DNA of 64,000 nt from Nematopogon swammerdamellus (GCA_946902875.1 OX336340.1:10050066-10114065); one strand, 5' to 3'. Counted from the first letter of the stretch, positions 1-12,399 are shown. Notes: generated by a model from the letters alone, not told the origin. Made by a program: numbers and translations.

Positions 1-173
1 TGTTTTTAGTGTGAGGCTGACGTGTGACGCAATCGCGTTGGTACAATGAGGCGAAATAAATTGCTAACGATTCTCCTGTACTACTTATTATTAAAGCGAC
101 GACGTGAAAGAAGAAGAATTCACGTACACCCTTTAGTGGCAACCAGATTACTCAGTTCTTGTATAACTCATTA

Positions 174-1026
174 TAGCCCAGTAAATAGAGGGGGGTTACC
201 TTACAAACGGTCTCTAAATTTTTGTATATGTTATCTAGGATGGTTAGAAGTGTTTAAAATATAAAATGCACAATTCCCCCACCCCCCCCCCCCCCTCCCC
301 TCCGCGCCCGCCGCCATATTGAAAAAACCAAAAAAAGTTTGCTTATATCTTCATGTCCGTGCATTTTAGCTATAAAAGAGATCACTCATTGTTGTAGATA
401 ATTAAATTTCCTATAACTACCATTTTAAATTTTGTTTCTAAGACTGATACTTACGGAGATATTAACTTAAAAAAAAAGATCACCTGGCATCACAATAGCA
501 AAAAAAGCAATATTCCGTTGTTTAAACTTTTGTTTTTACCCCCACTCCCTAGGGTTGGTTAAAAAAATGTACATGCGTTTTGTAGGTAATTAAATTCCCT
601 ACAAATTTTATTATGATACTTTTTTCCTAGAATAGGCCATAACTTAATTATAGCGTTCTAAAGTTAGAAGTTTGCCAAATTTCCGGAAAATTAGTTTCTT
701 TTATAAAAGTTCATATCTCCGTAAGTATCAGTCTTAGAAACAAAATTTAAAATGTTACTTATAGGAAATTTAATTATCTACAACAATGAGTAAAGTTATT
801 TATAGCTAAAATGCACGGAAATGAAGATATATGCAAAAATCTGAAGAAAGTGACGATTTTTTTTGGTTTTTTCAATATGGCGGCGGGCGCGGAGGGGGGG
901 GGGGGGAATTGTGCATTTTATATTTTAAATACTTCTAACCATCCTAGACAACATATCAAAAATTTAGAACTACCGGACCGTTTGTAAGGTAACCCCCCTC
1001 TTTTGGTCTCTATTTTTACTGGGCTA
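174..1026. mobile_element. Long foldback (inverted-repeat) element with TTA target duplication
   Basis: The ends TAGCCCAGTAAA and TTTACTGGGCTA are inverted, flanked by TTA at 171-173 and 1027-1029. Arms of about 300 bp pair: 174-480 against 700-1026, including a poly-C run (near 281-297) facing a poly-G run (near 893-906), and CGCCCGCCGCCATATTG facing its complement. A TTA duplication fits PIF/Harbinger-type insertion. No transposase is present. Confidence 0.85.
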
Positions 1027-1029
1027 TTA

Positions 1030-2150
1030 GCTATATCCCACAGCAAGGGTCTGGACTCTGGACTGCACCTCAATTATTAATCTTTCTGTATCGATGTTCA
1101 TCGTATGTACCCGCGACGCGTGTCACCAGCGCAACAGTAAAAGCACGCATTGGCTTGTGTAGCGCTCGCGCGCGCCGGCGCACTATGGATTCCCCCCATA
1201 CAAGCGTCTGCCATTAATCATTTTCACGAAAGTTCAACTACACTTATAAAATGTATGAGCATTTATAGATAACATAATGAACTTTTCAGTGTTACATAAT
1301 TTTTTTCATATAAGTAAAATTTACTATACTTTATGAGCTTTGAAAGTCGAACAAAATTACGGCATCGATTTAAGTCATTCTCTGTGCACAGATTCATGTT
1401 TAATTTATTTTAAGTGTATAATTTCCATGAATATCTGTCATATATGGTTGAAAAGGGTGTTTAATTATCTTTTCAGAAATATAATATATGTGAAAAAAAA
1501 ATTTTTATTAAAGCAATTATTTTTGTTATTTTGGAAATGGAATTTTTATAATAAGTTTAACATTCAACTAAGCTTTTAAATGGTATCTGCGTTTGCCTTC
1601 GCCAAAATATCCTACCCGAATTATAGCCTATGTCATTGACAATAACAGCCATAAGAAATATTTTGCGGTTTTTTTGCGCATAAGCGACAATTTAAATATT
1701 TATAAAGATTGGGCACTATGGAAAAATAATCGCGCAACTAGATCTAGCAACAAGTCTTATCAATACCGCGTGATTAGTATCGTTATATTTGGATGTGGTT
1801 AATTATAATCTTATCATTTAACTGTGTGGTTTGCACATTATTTAAAAAAAGCGGCAAAGTCCGTATGCATGCACGATAGTAGGGTTCCGTAAGTATTCAT
1901 TATGGTTTTATCAGATAGTAATATGTCAAATTAAAACGGCTTTCAGTGAAAAACTTCAGATGTACTTAATTTTCAGTAATGAATATAATTTTAATTCGAA
2001 TTATTTACCACAGGTTCAAGTCATGAAATATTTAAAAATTTAAAAATTTAAAATTATTTATGTTGTATAATGTATCCGTCCTGGTAGTTAAATCACGGAA
2101 CAAAAAACAAATTTTTTATTGACAGCGCGACATTTATGGTTGAGCCACCC
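1030..2150. other. AT-rich stretch without a recognised gene
   Basis: Only short open frames. The segment near 1110-1190 resembles 3350-3480 (both carry a CACCAGCGCAACA motif), so the two may be related repeats. Confidence 0.4.
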
Positions 2151-2157
2151 ATAAGGA

Positions 2158-2395
2158 GTCTAACGACGCCCATGGACATTCGGTCGTATGCGGGGGTTGC
2201 GAATGCCATGCCGGCCTGACAGGTGCCCATTCACGCGCCTCTTGAAGGACCCGAGACTGTACTTGGGGGGAAATATATGGGCAGGGAGAGCGTTCCAGAG
2301 TTTACCGGTTCTGTAGAAGAAAGGTCTGCGGAATCGATTGGTATGCATCCCCGGTAAATCCAGCGTGTAGGGATGCAATCCCTGCCCAGTTGTTT
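2158..2395 (-). pseudogene. Non-LTR retrotransposon C-terminal remnant (Jockey/R1-like)
   Basis: The minus-strand frame contains FFYRTGKLWNALPAHIFPP and LGSFKRRVNGHL, the usual end of Jockey/R1-type reverse transcriptases (RT..LWN.LP...F....FK..V). Nothing upstream of it is intact. A related scrap recurs at 16763-16835. Confidence 0.75.
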
Positions 2396-2539
2396 ATGTA
2401 CGTGACCACTATCAAACCATGCACACGAATTGCACTCGAAATATGCCATATTGGTATTGCACACGATACCCCTTCGGTTTTATATATATAAACTGTCACG
2501 ATCTATCAACTTGTATTGTTCAAATATATTTACACCATG

Positions 2540-2786
2540 GCGTCTTTCAAGTGTCCTAAGCGAGTGTTATGCAAGGTTTTCCTCAAAAGATGCTCAGGAA
2601 TCGCGAAACAAGGATTACAAAAAATTTCGTTTGCACCACGCTAGAAAATGCTCAAGATCTGCTACTAACGAAGATGTTTTTCATACTTTAATATATACCT
2701 CGGATCCATACATAACTAGTATAAGAAAACAGCCAATAAAATATAACAAAGAACTTGATGAGGAAGCTTTACAATTAGTGGAATAA
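2540..2786 (+). other. Unrecognised open frame
   Basis: The frame running to the stop near 2786 encodes a charged peptide (RFSSKDAQESRNKDYKKF ... ELDEEALQLVE). It looks more protein-like than the surroundings, but I recognise no family and see no clear start. It may be a transposon fragment or a terminal exon. Confidence 0.2.
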
Positions 2787-2789
2787 TGT

Positions 2790-3965
2790 TTGTTTTCTTT
2801 GTTAAAAACAATGCGATTATTCTGAATTGTAGTAACTTATTTAATTTATTTCTAATGAGTTTTAATTCTACAGCTATCCAATATTTATCTCATATATGTA
2901 CTCGTAGGTACCTCCCAAGGTTGATGATTAGGCAATTTTTTCTCCGACAATAAGTTCGCCTTTGATGTGATGTAACTATATTACGGAAGCAATCAATAAT
3001 ATTTTATTATTTTATTATTTCCTATATCAAGTGTTTATTTTTTATAAGAATAATAATTGTGCTAAAATCCTTCCTAATGCCTAAAATCCCTATTATTGAT
3101 ATTTTGCGGTATTTTAACCAAATTTATGAAACGACAAAGTGGTACTAATATGTAACTCATGTTTAAACATTTTTTTCTTGCATAAATAATATTTTGTTTA
3201 CAATAAATGATGTTTTATTTTAAAGAACAACTTCAACACTATAATCCTAAAGAAATTCAAAAACATAGCATTCGTATTTCAAAAGTTACAGATTTATGAC
3301 AGAAAAAAGGCCCTTTCTGCCCATAGTGCGGCGCCGGCGAGGCGCGAGGGATCTTGCTACGCGCCGCGTGCGCTTACCAGCGCGCTGGTACACGCGTCAC
3401 TATAAAATGTACCTACAAAATTGAAGTTTGGCAACACGCGCGCGTGCGACCGGGCGGCCACCAGCGCAACACTAAAAACGGCCTAACAAAATATTTCCTA
3501 TCCGGTTACAGTGCGCTGTTCTATAAATTATATGAGTCGTTCTGAAACCTTAATAGCGTTTCTATTGTGAGATCCAAACCTTTCATATTCGTTATCGATG
3601 AGTCGTGGTTAAGTTTGCATCCATATATCAGCGTGACCACTGTTTCATCTTCTATCGAAAATGACGTTTATTGCGACAAGGGACAGAAAGAAATAATTTT
3701 AGTATAGTAATAGTGTCGGTATAGTGGGTATAGTGAATCATGCATTACAGTTTATCGAAGGCGCGGTTTCCAAATTTCACTAGTCACTGTCATCTATCTG
3801 CGTCACCCCGTCACTCGGACGCGGACGCGGAAGTTGTCGCTCACTTCGTTATACTTATACCTCGTGCTGCTTCTTGTGGTTGGTTACCTTTATTGCGGTA
3901 TTGCCTGCACACCACTACCACGCTAACTCGTTCTTTTCACTTTCAAATACATACGTAGCTACATG
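2790..3965. other. Intergenic or intronic stretch, no supported gene
   Basis: AT-rich to 3300, then mixed. A 3548-3706 frame (FVIDESWLSLHPYI...) is open but unassigned. Confidence 0.3.
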
Positions 3966-3968
3966 CTA

Positions 3969-4322
3969 AATTTTTTTTTATTTAATCCGGTATGGGGACC
4001 TTTGTCAGAGGGGCCAAAGCACATGCTCCAATCCAACCAGCCAAAATCATGAAATGTGCCTACCGGAGACTTTCCTTTGGATTGCTAGCTATACTGGACT
4101 AGAGGAAAGCACAGCCAAGTGCAGTACGCTGGTACCAACCCAGTCAGCTACAATTTGAACTTACCACCTAGTAGGGCTAGGGAAGGGACCTATAGTTTTA
4201 CACTAGTTCCGACTTTCGAACGGTGAAGCAGCAGCAAAGTGTAGGTACATTCGGACTCGAAGCTCAGACCTTGACATCGAGAGTCCGACGCGAAGAGCCT
4301 AAGACCGAGCCGATCGCTCGAA
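3969..4322 (-). mobile_element. tRNA-headed SINE, minus strand
   Basis: The poly-T at the left is the element's A tail. It shares with 18065-18485 the body CCGGTATGG...GGGGCCAAAGCA...TACCACCTAGTA, and its right end has a diverged tRNA-like head (B-box-like GAGCTTCGAGTCC on the minus strand). Confidence 0.75.
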
Positions 4323-4738
4323 CTGTCCTACTCTTTTATTATTATTTATTTAGCCCCCACTAATAAACTGGAATCGCGGCTCAAATTGAATATCGTGAGA
4401 ATTTGTGACAACATTTTACGTCGATAGACCTGTTATCTGACTCGTGTTTGCCATCCGTGGAAAGGTTATCATATCATACGAGGTGACGTGAGAAAGAAAT
4501 AATGGAAGACGACTGCCGGCCGGAATGACCGCAGCGGTTGACACGAGAGTCGAGACCCTGCTCATATTAACTATACATACATCCGTGATGCACACCTTGT
4601 GGTTTCAGTTTCAGTTTATTTATACTTGGACAACCATTTTTATCCGCCCATTGTATTATTAGCATGGGAGAAAGAACCGACAAGAAACTCGCACCAGTGG
4701 TAAACCAATGATTCAAACCAAATTTTTGACAATTTTAT

Positions 4739-5060
4739 TTATTTCATAGTGTGAGGGGCCGGTACCTTAAAAGAATATCCCCGCTTCATCTCTCCCCGTT
4801 CATGTCGTAAGAGGCGACTACGGGATAAGGGCACGGTGCCGCGCTAAAGGGCGACAGGCTAGCAAATTCCCACCTTGGCACGGTCCTTCCATCGAGTCAT
4901 GCAGCAGGTGGGGTCTTCGTGCCTCACTTCCTGCTTAATAGTTATCTTGTCCTAATAATAAACGTCATGGTCGGTATTGTGATGTAATTTATGAGAGTAC
5001 TTGCAGCACAACACCGATTACTCTGCTTACCCCGATTATCGGGATACAGCGTTTGGTATG
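4739..5060 (+). mobile_element. Retroelement 3' tail ending in (TGTA)n
   Basis: Contains GGGGCCGGTACCTTAAAAGA, GTCGTAAGAGGCGACTA, GCAGCACAACACCGATTACT and TGGTATGTATGTATT. The same tail recurs at 22955-23040 and, inverted, at 36775-37090. The short tandem-repeat end is typical of RTE-like LINE tails. Confidence 0.7.
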
Positions 5061-5319
5061 TATGTATTTATTTATTTAATAAAAGTATTTAAGCTAAAGC
5101 TAAATTCAGAAGCAATAGTATTAGAACTAAATATAATTTAATAGGGCAGGGTATTTCGCCGAAAATTCATGTTTTTTGGAAGCCATTTCGTGCATTGTCA
5201 ACTTTTACGTAGTTTAATTATTGTATCCTTCCAATGGCTCTTTGGCTATTCAAATGCAGCAAAAAAAAAAACAAATATTATTGAACTCTTTATATTTTTA
5301 ATAAATTAAAAACAAAAGG

Positions 5320-5695
5320 CTGTCAATGCCGGCGGAATAGCCCCACGGTGGGGCAATTCCGACGGTCTCGTTTTTGAGCTGTATTTACCTTTGGAACTTT
5401 ACTGGTCATATGCATAATTATGTCTAGCCTCAGTAATACTGATTCTGATGATAAAATCCCGAGTTTTCGATATCAGCGAAATAGCCCCACGGTGGGGCTA
5501 GGTTGGCTTATAGAGGGTAGGAAAAAAATAATGAAAATAATGACATGCAACCTTCGATATATTGTATTCCAAAGTACTTATAATAGTTTCACACCATTTA
5601 CACAAAAACATTTTTTTTTAATGTCTGAAATAACCTGTTAAACATGCCTCTTTTTATTTTTACCGGCGAGATAGCCCCACCCTACCCTAGGTATT
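5320..5695. repeat. Three spaced ATAGCCCCAC(GGTGGGGC) motifs
   Basis: AATAGCCCCACGGTGGGGC occurs near 5336 and 5480, and a truncated ATAGCCCCACCCTACCC near 5670. The motif is close to self-complementary. No gene is evident. Confidence 0.5.
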
Positions 5696-6571
5696 TTTTA
5701 GTCAGAACTTGCTCTCAGGCTATATTTTCGATAAACTATAAGCTGTTATGGCTAGTCACTAAAATACTTGCAACAATATTTATAAAAAAAAAAAAATCCC
5801 TGCGAAGTTTCTTGCCGGTTCTTCTTCGTGGATGTAATCGAACCGGATAGAACAAATTGTGACAATTTCAAATGCAGTCTAACTGCCATAAGAATGCTCA
5901 ATGAACAATAAACCATACACATTTAGAAACGTTCAGTTCGGCGCCGGCGCCGGCGTCCTCGACTATTTAAAGCAAAATAAGAAACTGGTTGAAAACAAAC
6001 ATATTTTTCTAAAAGTTGAAAAAAGTCTTGAATGGTTTTACTAAATACTAAAAATAGTTTAATTGTAAATGTATAATAATATAATGCTACTGACTGATGA
6101 TAATAATATAATAATGATACTGAAGGATGATATTGATAATATAATAATGCATTAATGCACTGAGCAGTGACAACTTATCGCTTTCAGTACACGACCCGTC
6201 TGTGCCCAGCCGCCCTCCGCCGCTACACGCCCGCTAAAACGCTCGTGCGAAGCCACCTGCGATAAATATTTTTAATTAAGGTCCCTGCAAGTCCCGCAAC
6301 TGCTAGACTGACCTGAATATAATAATTGCCACTTACACGCCACCACTAATGTGCTAAGTTCATATCACCGAGAGAACATTGTAAAATAATTACGAAATAA
6401 ATATGCCAGCAAACGAGCAGAATGAAATGATCTCTTTAAAACGAGGAGAGCTAATATGTGAGTTAATTAGTGCTGGAAATGTTCTGTGTGTGTAGTACTG
6501 CGTTGAATGTTCTTGTCTGAGTGAACATGACTAGGTAATACTTAGTACATATTATGATGAATATTACATAA

Positions 6572-6833
6572 GCGGCGCGGGTGGACCGAGCGGTCTGGGC
6601 ATTGGGACTCTCTTGCGAGTGGTCCGAGGTTCGAATGCGGTCGGCGGCGTGTGCCAATGAGTTTTTATTATTAGAACAATTTGCATCCATACCTTCACCA
6701 GCTGTTCCACGGCTTGGATTCCAGTAAAACTGTAAGTCCATCGGGTTGACTGGAGAAATTGCCTAATTAAGGCAATAAGTTCGCCCTTGCCACACATTAA
6801 GTGGCATAAAATGTTACATTATATTATTATTGA
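6572..6833 (+). mobile_element. tRNA-headed SINE, plus strand
   Basis: The head GGTGGACCGAGCGGTCTGGG and GGTTCGAATGCGG resemble box A and box B of a Leu/Ser-type tRNA. The body includes TGTGCCAATGAG, CACCTTCACCAGCTG-like sequence and TTAAGTGGCATAAA. Same family as 23728-23920. Confidence 0.8.
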
Positions 6834-6837
6834 AGGC

Positions 6838-6980
6838 GGCCGTGGACAGGAGTGTGAGAAGGCCACCCGCCAGGTGGGACGACATCAAGTTCGTCGGCGG
6901 ATAAAAGTGGTTCCGTACCGCCGATGGCCGGGAATGGCTGGAGAGGCGTATATCCAGCAGTGGACGCATACACGCTTCTG
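6838..6980 (+). pseudogene. RTE-like LINE C-terminal remnant
   Basis: The third frame reads RRPPARWDDIKFVGG, then a stop, then TADGREWLER, matching the usual lepidopteran RTE ending (RP..RW.DDIK...W...A.DR..W). It is followed by the hallmark CCAGCAGTGGACGCATACAC. Disabled by a stop and frameshifts. Confidence 0.75.
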
Positions 6981-7177
6981 GCCGACTATTATAGAAGAAG
7001 AGCGGGACGTGGTGGCGGTGGTTGACCTTGGTGCGCCGCTTGGTCGCGCATAGGGTCCGCGATGCGTGACCAGTGAACACCACCACGTGCAGAACTGATG
7101 GAGGAAGTAAACTTCAAAGATGAAGCGACAAGTGTTATGTTTATGTATGACATCATATCAGTCGCCTACACAGCATA

Positions 7178-7583
7178 TACACCGTGTCCCAAAACTAAAC
7201 GTCAAGTGGGAACCAGGGAGTAGGCCAGTTTATGATAGATAACCCAGGAAAAAATAAGAAAAAAAAAATCTGAGTAATTTATTTTTTTAGAAAAAAATTG
7301 AACTGAATTTTTTTTTATAAAACTACAGGCATTCTGGTTTTGATTGGGATACTGATCAATAGCAGAGTTATTTAGGCTACCAATTATTATTTTTTAACAA
7401 TTATATTTGCAAATTTGAAGTCGTAGTACCTAAAAATGACAATTTTCAACGTTTCTAAAAAAAATGCTCATAATATCATAAAAAACAAATGACTCCGATT
7501 TTTTTTCTTATTTTTCCCTGGGTACTCATAAAATGGCCTACTCCCTGGTTCCCGCTTGACGTTGAGTTTTGGGACACCCTGTA
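7178..7583. mobile_element. MITE with GGGTGTCCCAAAACT ends, copy 1
   Basis: Terminal sequences TACACCGTGTCCCAAAACT and the inverted AGTTTTGGGACACCCTGTA. Subterminal arms GGGAACCAGGGAGTAGGCCA are also mirrored. TA at both ends suggests Tc1/mariner-type insertion. No coding capacity. Copies at 18634 and 21924. Confidence 0.85.
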
Positions 7584-7739
7584 TTCATATAATATACAGT
7601 GCACGGGCTCGGCTCGGCTCAGCTCAGGAGCGGCCGAGAGAAGCCAAGTCGGCTTGTAATTATTCCTAATCCGTCTGTTATTGATTTAGGCAGGCAGGCA
7701 TTGATTGGCCTGTTTTCAACCGATTTCAATAGGAGGTTC

Positions 7740-8290
7740 TCTATTCGACTGTATGCTCTTTTTTTATATTTGTTACGCGATTACTCCGTCAATTGTGGGC
7801 CCATTTTGAAAATTATTTTTTTGTTTGGTAGGTCATATTTCAGAGGTGGTCCCATATAAATTTTATCGAAATTGATTGAGCGGTTTTTGAAAAATCAACA
7901 AAATACTATGGTTTGTGGTTACTTTCAGCCAAACTTTTGATGTGGACTTTTTCAGCAATAAAAACATAAGCATGTCGATACCTCAGCACTACAACACGGT
8001 GAAAATATTGCAGTTTGACACATGGCGAATAATTCTGTACCACTTCAACCGATTTCGATTATTCTTTTTTATGTAATATTCTAAAAAGAATCAAATAAAA
8101 ACTGTTTAAAAACACATAAAACCGACGTCCAAAAAAAAAACTAGAACTAACAAGTATTAAATAATATTTTGAAATTTTCTCTGTCATTGTATTGAAATAT
8201 GTGAATCGATATTTGTGATTCATCTTCGGACCCTTCAGTTGAAGGCAGTAAAGCACATGTGAAAATTAATAGATGGACCCCTTTTATGTT
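7740..8290 (+). repeat. Interspersed repeat (GATTACTCCGTCAATTGTGGGC family)
   Basis: The same phrases (cannot-miss segments TTACGCGATTACTCCGTCAA, TTTCAGCCAAACTTTTGATG) recur inverted at about 61740-62560. Tail TTTTGGAAGTCGGTT-type motifs recur widely. Probably an old transposon, class unclear. Confidence 0.65.
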
Positions 8291-8317
8291 TTTTTCTTGA
8301 AACGTATGTGGTTGTTG

Positions 8318-8368
8318 CTAGTTGTTCTAACTAATATGTAGCAATTACTTATTAGTTAGAACAACTAG
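8318..8368. repeat. Short perfect hairpin
   Basis: TAGTTGTTCTAACTAATA and its complement TATTAGTTAGAACAACTA flank a 14-nt loop. A related single arm lies at about 31801-31813. Confidence 0.7.
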
Positions 8369-8925
8369 CTACATACATGTAGGTACATACCTATATGTAC
8401 ACATATGTATGATTTTCACTATATTGATCGACTCTCAAGCATACAAAGATTGACTAGAAGAAATATCTGTAAGGAAGGGATAAGTTCGCCTTTGCATCTC
8501 ATATAAATGTTATATTGTACTTGTTTCTGTAAAATGTTTTCGTTATTTTCTGAATTTTTCGTTGTCGGGTTTTAATTTATTTTTGTGTGTTTTTAAGTGG
8601 AGGTAGTGTTGCATTAGTTTCTCGCCGGTTTGCGTCAAACTGTATCGAGGGGAGGGAGGCGTGGGGGATTGGAGTTCACGCAGCCGCACCACGCTCGGTG
8701 CACGGTTGACGGTGTGCGGTGCGGGCGACTCTTGCTCTAGCATGTTCTCGCTCGTTAGCGTCGTGTTCATCTATCAATGCGTGCGTAATAGCATGTTTCA
8801 TTGTCTCTATCGTCGGCAAAGATTATATTATAAGATCGTCGGCCGTTTGTTGCGCAGGTCACGCTTCTGGTCTTGTTTCTTTCATTGAGTAGATATTACT
8901 TTTAGTCATCTCATCACATAATTTT

Positions 8926-9380
8926 TAAGTGAAAACTTCTTTAGCGGCGCTTGGCACTTTTTTAGGAGGGTAAAAAATGTTAAACTCGCGTCAGATCTGG
9001 AAAAGCGACAGATTTATGTTTATTATTTAAAATGTAACCTTAAGTCATTGCATTAAGGGTTAAGTTACGAGTGGCTCGGGATCAATTCTGTTCGTCTCTC
9101 AGTGACAGTAAAGCCGAAAGCGAATCAAGGGAATCCGATATTCGTTTGGTCGTTTATGTGATTTCGTGGCTCAATGGTAAGAGTGTAGGATTTGTATTTT
9201 TTGACCATGGGTTCGAATCCCTAAAATTTTTTTTGGTTTTTTTCTTTTGTTTTCTTTTTTAAGTAATGTTACGGTGTTAAATTTTTTTTAGGTTGTTTAG
9301 TTTTTTTTATAACCACCTAAGAATTATTTTCGGAAATACAAAAAGTTTTCACTTCTGCCGGCACTCCCGGAGTGCAACTG
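8926..9380 (+). mobile_element. Non-autonomous element carrying a tRNA-like segment, copy 1
   Basis: Left end GAAAACTTCTTTAGCGGCGC. Right end TCTGCCGGCACTCCCGGAGT followed by GCAACTG, with a GCACTCC/GGAGTGC hairpin close to the terminus. The middle has box A-like TGGCTCAATGG (9168-9178) and box B GGTTCGAATCC (9210-9220). Full copy also at 17193-17970; partial at 29377 and, inverted, 61549-61706. The 3' hairpin is Helitron-like, but the class is not proven. Confidence 0.7.
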
Positions 9381-9479
9381 GGGCTTTTATTGTCATTTAA
9401 TCGTCTATGTCCATCGATAACTTGCGTGTGCGCATCGTGAGTGAGGGTGAGGCGCCTCGCCTCGTCACGCGCGCCTATG

Positions 9480-9700
9480 GGATGAGGTGACGGCGGCGGC
9501 GGCGCGGCGTCGGCAGCGTTGATGACACGTGTCGGAAGACGTGTGGGCGTTATCTCGCCACATCGCTCGTTGACGTCCTAATTGTTGACGGTTCCGAGAT
9601 AACCGGGACCTTTTATGCTGTGTTCAGTCTAGCCGCCGCACCACCTCCGCGCCGCCACCTCGCCGCCGCAACCCCGCCGCGACGCACACTCGAGTACTTC
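9480..9700. promoter_or_regulatory. CpG-rich block
   Basis: Dense CG dinucleotides (CGGCGGCGGCGGCGCGGCG, CCGCCGCGACGCACACTCG) in otherwise AT-rich DNA. No open coding signal of quality. A possible promoter-proximal island; direction unknown. Confidence 0.3.
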
Positions 9701-9759
9701 GACCTCTATTGTCGCACTACGTATTGGGTCAAGGTCTTCGAATTTACAATGCAATACCT

Positions 9760-10660
9760 ACCTACTAAGCAAATATCTTTCAGATTACACAATTAGCAAC
9801 TAATGTGTTGCAGCGAACATTTATGAAATGATAATTTTTCTGCAGTTTGGTTGCATCAAGGTTGCGTCGCCTGTTTATCTGCAATGGTATAAGGCGAGGC
9901 GGTGAATGTCGCATTCTCATTGGTTATTTATTGTATAGTACCGACATACGAACCTAGGTACCTACTTAACTTGAGCTATTTATTATGTTTTATGGTATCT
10001 GATATGGAAATATTGAGAAATGATACTGAGTATGTACCTATTTCAAATGTTTTTGGATTTTATAATAAAGAGAAGTAACTACGCGTATAACTAATGCATT
10101 GAACATAGTAGGTATCTATATAGGTATAGGTAGGTATGTCTAGAAATTGCAAAAACTCAGTGAGGAAATAGAATGGTGAGGGAAGAAGTCTAATTAATTA
10201 GACACAAATTACTGTACTTGTCAAAGTATATAACCAAGAAGAATATATTATTATCTCTTAGGAGTAGATACTGAGATATTTAAGATGTCATCAACTCACG
10301 ACTAGGTAGGTACATAAGATAAGTAAGACAGTTAATAACCTGATTACCTTTTTTTTTGTGTTACGTAAACGGAATATATTTGTTGTGTGATAGGTACAAA
10401 TAACTCATTCATACTCATTCCTACTACGTTATACCCTATATGGTTATCTATACATAAAGATCCACACTGCCGCGCGTTGGTGGTCTGAGCGAACGCTATC
10501 TTCGTGTGCGGTAGGTAGGTAGGTAGGTGGGTAACTGGGAAGAGGTACCTACTAGTGGGAGGTATCAGCTGCCCGATGCCTGTTCCTCCTATACATTTAG
10601 GTATGTGTGATCGTAGTGTGTTCGTGTGCGTAGGTACCGCCGCACCATTATAGGATGCCG
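9760..10660. other. AT-rich stretch without supported features
   Basis: Contains GTAGGTAGGTAGGTAGGTGG (near 10509) and scattered TAGGTACCTA words, which are common in lepidopteran intergenic DNA. No gene seen. Confidence 0.4.
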
Positions 10661-10689
10661 CACAGTTTATATTTTCTTAAAGTAAACAG

Positions 10690-11840
10690 AAAAGCTCACT
10701 AGCGGCAGTGGCTGTCTTTTTGTTGGGGCAGATTTTTTCGGCTCGCTTCGCCCCCCGCGAACTCCTTTGTCCATTGAGTTTGAATATTCCCGGCAGAGCG
10801 CGCGGTGCGGAGGCGCGGAGTCGCCCCCGCCCCGCGCGCGCAGGTAAATGGATGAGGGCTACTCCAGCTACCTGTGTGTGTGACGACGACACGACCGTCC
10901 CGCGGCCGCCGCGCCGCGCGCCGTGTCGCCTCCGCCGCACACGTCTTCCTACTTCGACTGCGTTACACGCTTGCCTCTCCTGCCCGTCTGCACGACTGCG
11001 GTCGCGGTTGCTTCCCTCTACTGAACTGTTCACACGACCTGTGTGGATGAAAGTAGCCCGACCGCGACAGTGCGACGTCTTATCCCCCCGCTCCGGGTTG
11101 CTGAGGCTTTGTTGTCCCGCACATGTATGCGGTCGGACGGCATTCCTCGTTGCGTTCGGTCGCAGTGCGCTTGCTCCGACCGAACCGCTCACTATCTGTC
11201 ATTTGGAGATGAATTTTTAAGCGATCCAAACTCTCCCACTTACCTACTTATGAACGAAACAGCTAACCGGCACCTCTCGTTCGTCTAACTCGACGAACAC
11301 TAACCGCAGCACTGTAAACACTGCGCTACACTCCTTCCGTTCGCCTTTCGCGGCGTCAGCTCATAATACGGATCTATGCGGTCCGTCGTTCTTCGTTATT
11401 ATTTGTCACAGAAGAGAAATGTAATGAATTAAATGCAGGTGAAAAGATCGCGGCCGGCACAGACCGACGCGACGCCAGCCGCTCACGACTCGTGCACACA
11501 AACTGAAACTGGAAAGTGCAGTCGGTCGAACGGATCGGTCGCTCGGGCGCGCTCGCGTGTATCGTGGCGGCCGGCGGGCGAGGAGTGCGGCGCGCGCGCA
11601 CCTCGTCGCGTCCCACTCGCGCGCACCGCGCCCCGGCGGCCGCCATTGTTCGCGCTCTCGTTCCCACCGGAGGACTGCTGCTGCACAGTAGCCGCCGACG
11701 ACGACGAGCCGATTGGTGAACGAACGAGTTCTGCGGAGGCGAGATTCTCTCTCGGCTCGACTCCCCGCCGCGCCGCCGCCGCCGCCGCCTCCGGCACCGC
11801 ACAATTCTTGTCTTGCTTTTTCTTTGGAGCGTGACGCTCG
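10690..11840. promoter_or_regulatory. CpG-rich cluster, candidate promoter / 5' UTR region
   Basis: Two GC-rich blocks (about 10730-11200 and 11430-11810) with open frames on both strands and no recognisable protein, which is how an island looks. Overlapping 130-200 codon frames on opposite strands arise from composition. It lies 7-8 kb upstream of the first visible mbc exon and could hold a 5' exon or alternative promoter of mbc or of another gene. Confidence 0.4.
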
Positions 11841-12024
11841 AAACTAATAAGATGGCGAATTTTCGAAGACAATTCCACGCGAATAACGGGTTACGTGCAA
11901 TTGCCAATCGCTCAAACTCTAGAGCCAGGCAGGATGATTCGATGATTCCCATAAAGAGCCGTCCCGCGCTTAAATTGTTCCGCAAACTTATCAGTCACGG
12001 TGGTGGTATAGATCGACGACGTCC

Positions 12025-12395
12025 GATCGTGAAATTAAGCACACCCGTCACCCGATCGCGTTCAGTAAATGGATGGGTGATCGTTCGAACGTTGAGGCTG
12101 ACCGTGGTTCGGATGCTCGTAAACCTAGGCCTCTTTCCTTACCTTAAGGTGTAAGGGGACTCAGCTCAGTAACGTTCTTGGGGGGACCTTATCTCTCGCC
12201 TTATCTACTAAGTGTAAGGGTTTAACCCATCCGGATTGATACCACCGCACTGAATGAGAGTCTGAGAAAAGGCTATGAAAATACTTCGTGTTTTCCGTTC
12301 AATTCAGTGTAGCTGGCACGACCATGGGAAGCACTAACATGGCACCTAGTTCACCAAGGTGTTATGGGTTGACGGCACGAGTGAAGTAGGTGAAA
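12025..12395 (+). mobile_element. 5S-headed SINE, diverged copy
   Basis: Head CAGTAAATGGATGGGTGATC (5S box C-like), GTGGTTCGGATGC, then body TTTAACCCATCCGGATTGAT, CCGCACTGAATG, CAGTGTAGCTGGCACG and TGTTATGGGTTGAC. Same family as 60802-61190. Confidence 0.75.
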
Positions 12396-12399
12396 CTTA

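Noticed and set aside
3548..3706. Short open frame FVIDESWLSLHPYI...
   Set aside because: Reads like protein but is only about 50 codons, without splice context or a family I know.
10677..11985. Long overlapping frames on both strands (130-200 codons)
   Set aside because: CpG-rich composition removes stops on both strands. No known domain, and Arg/Ala/Pro-rich on both strands.
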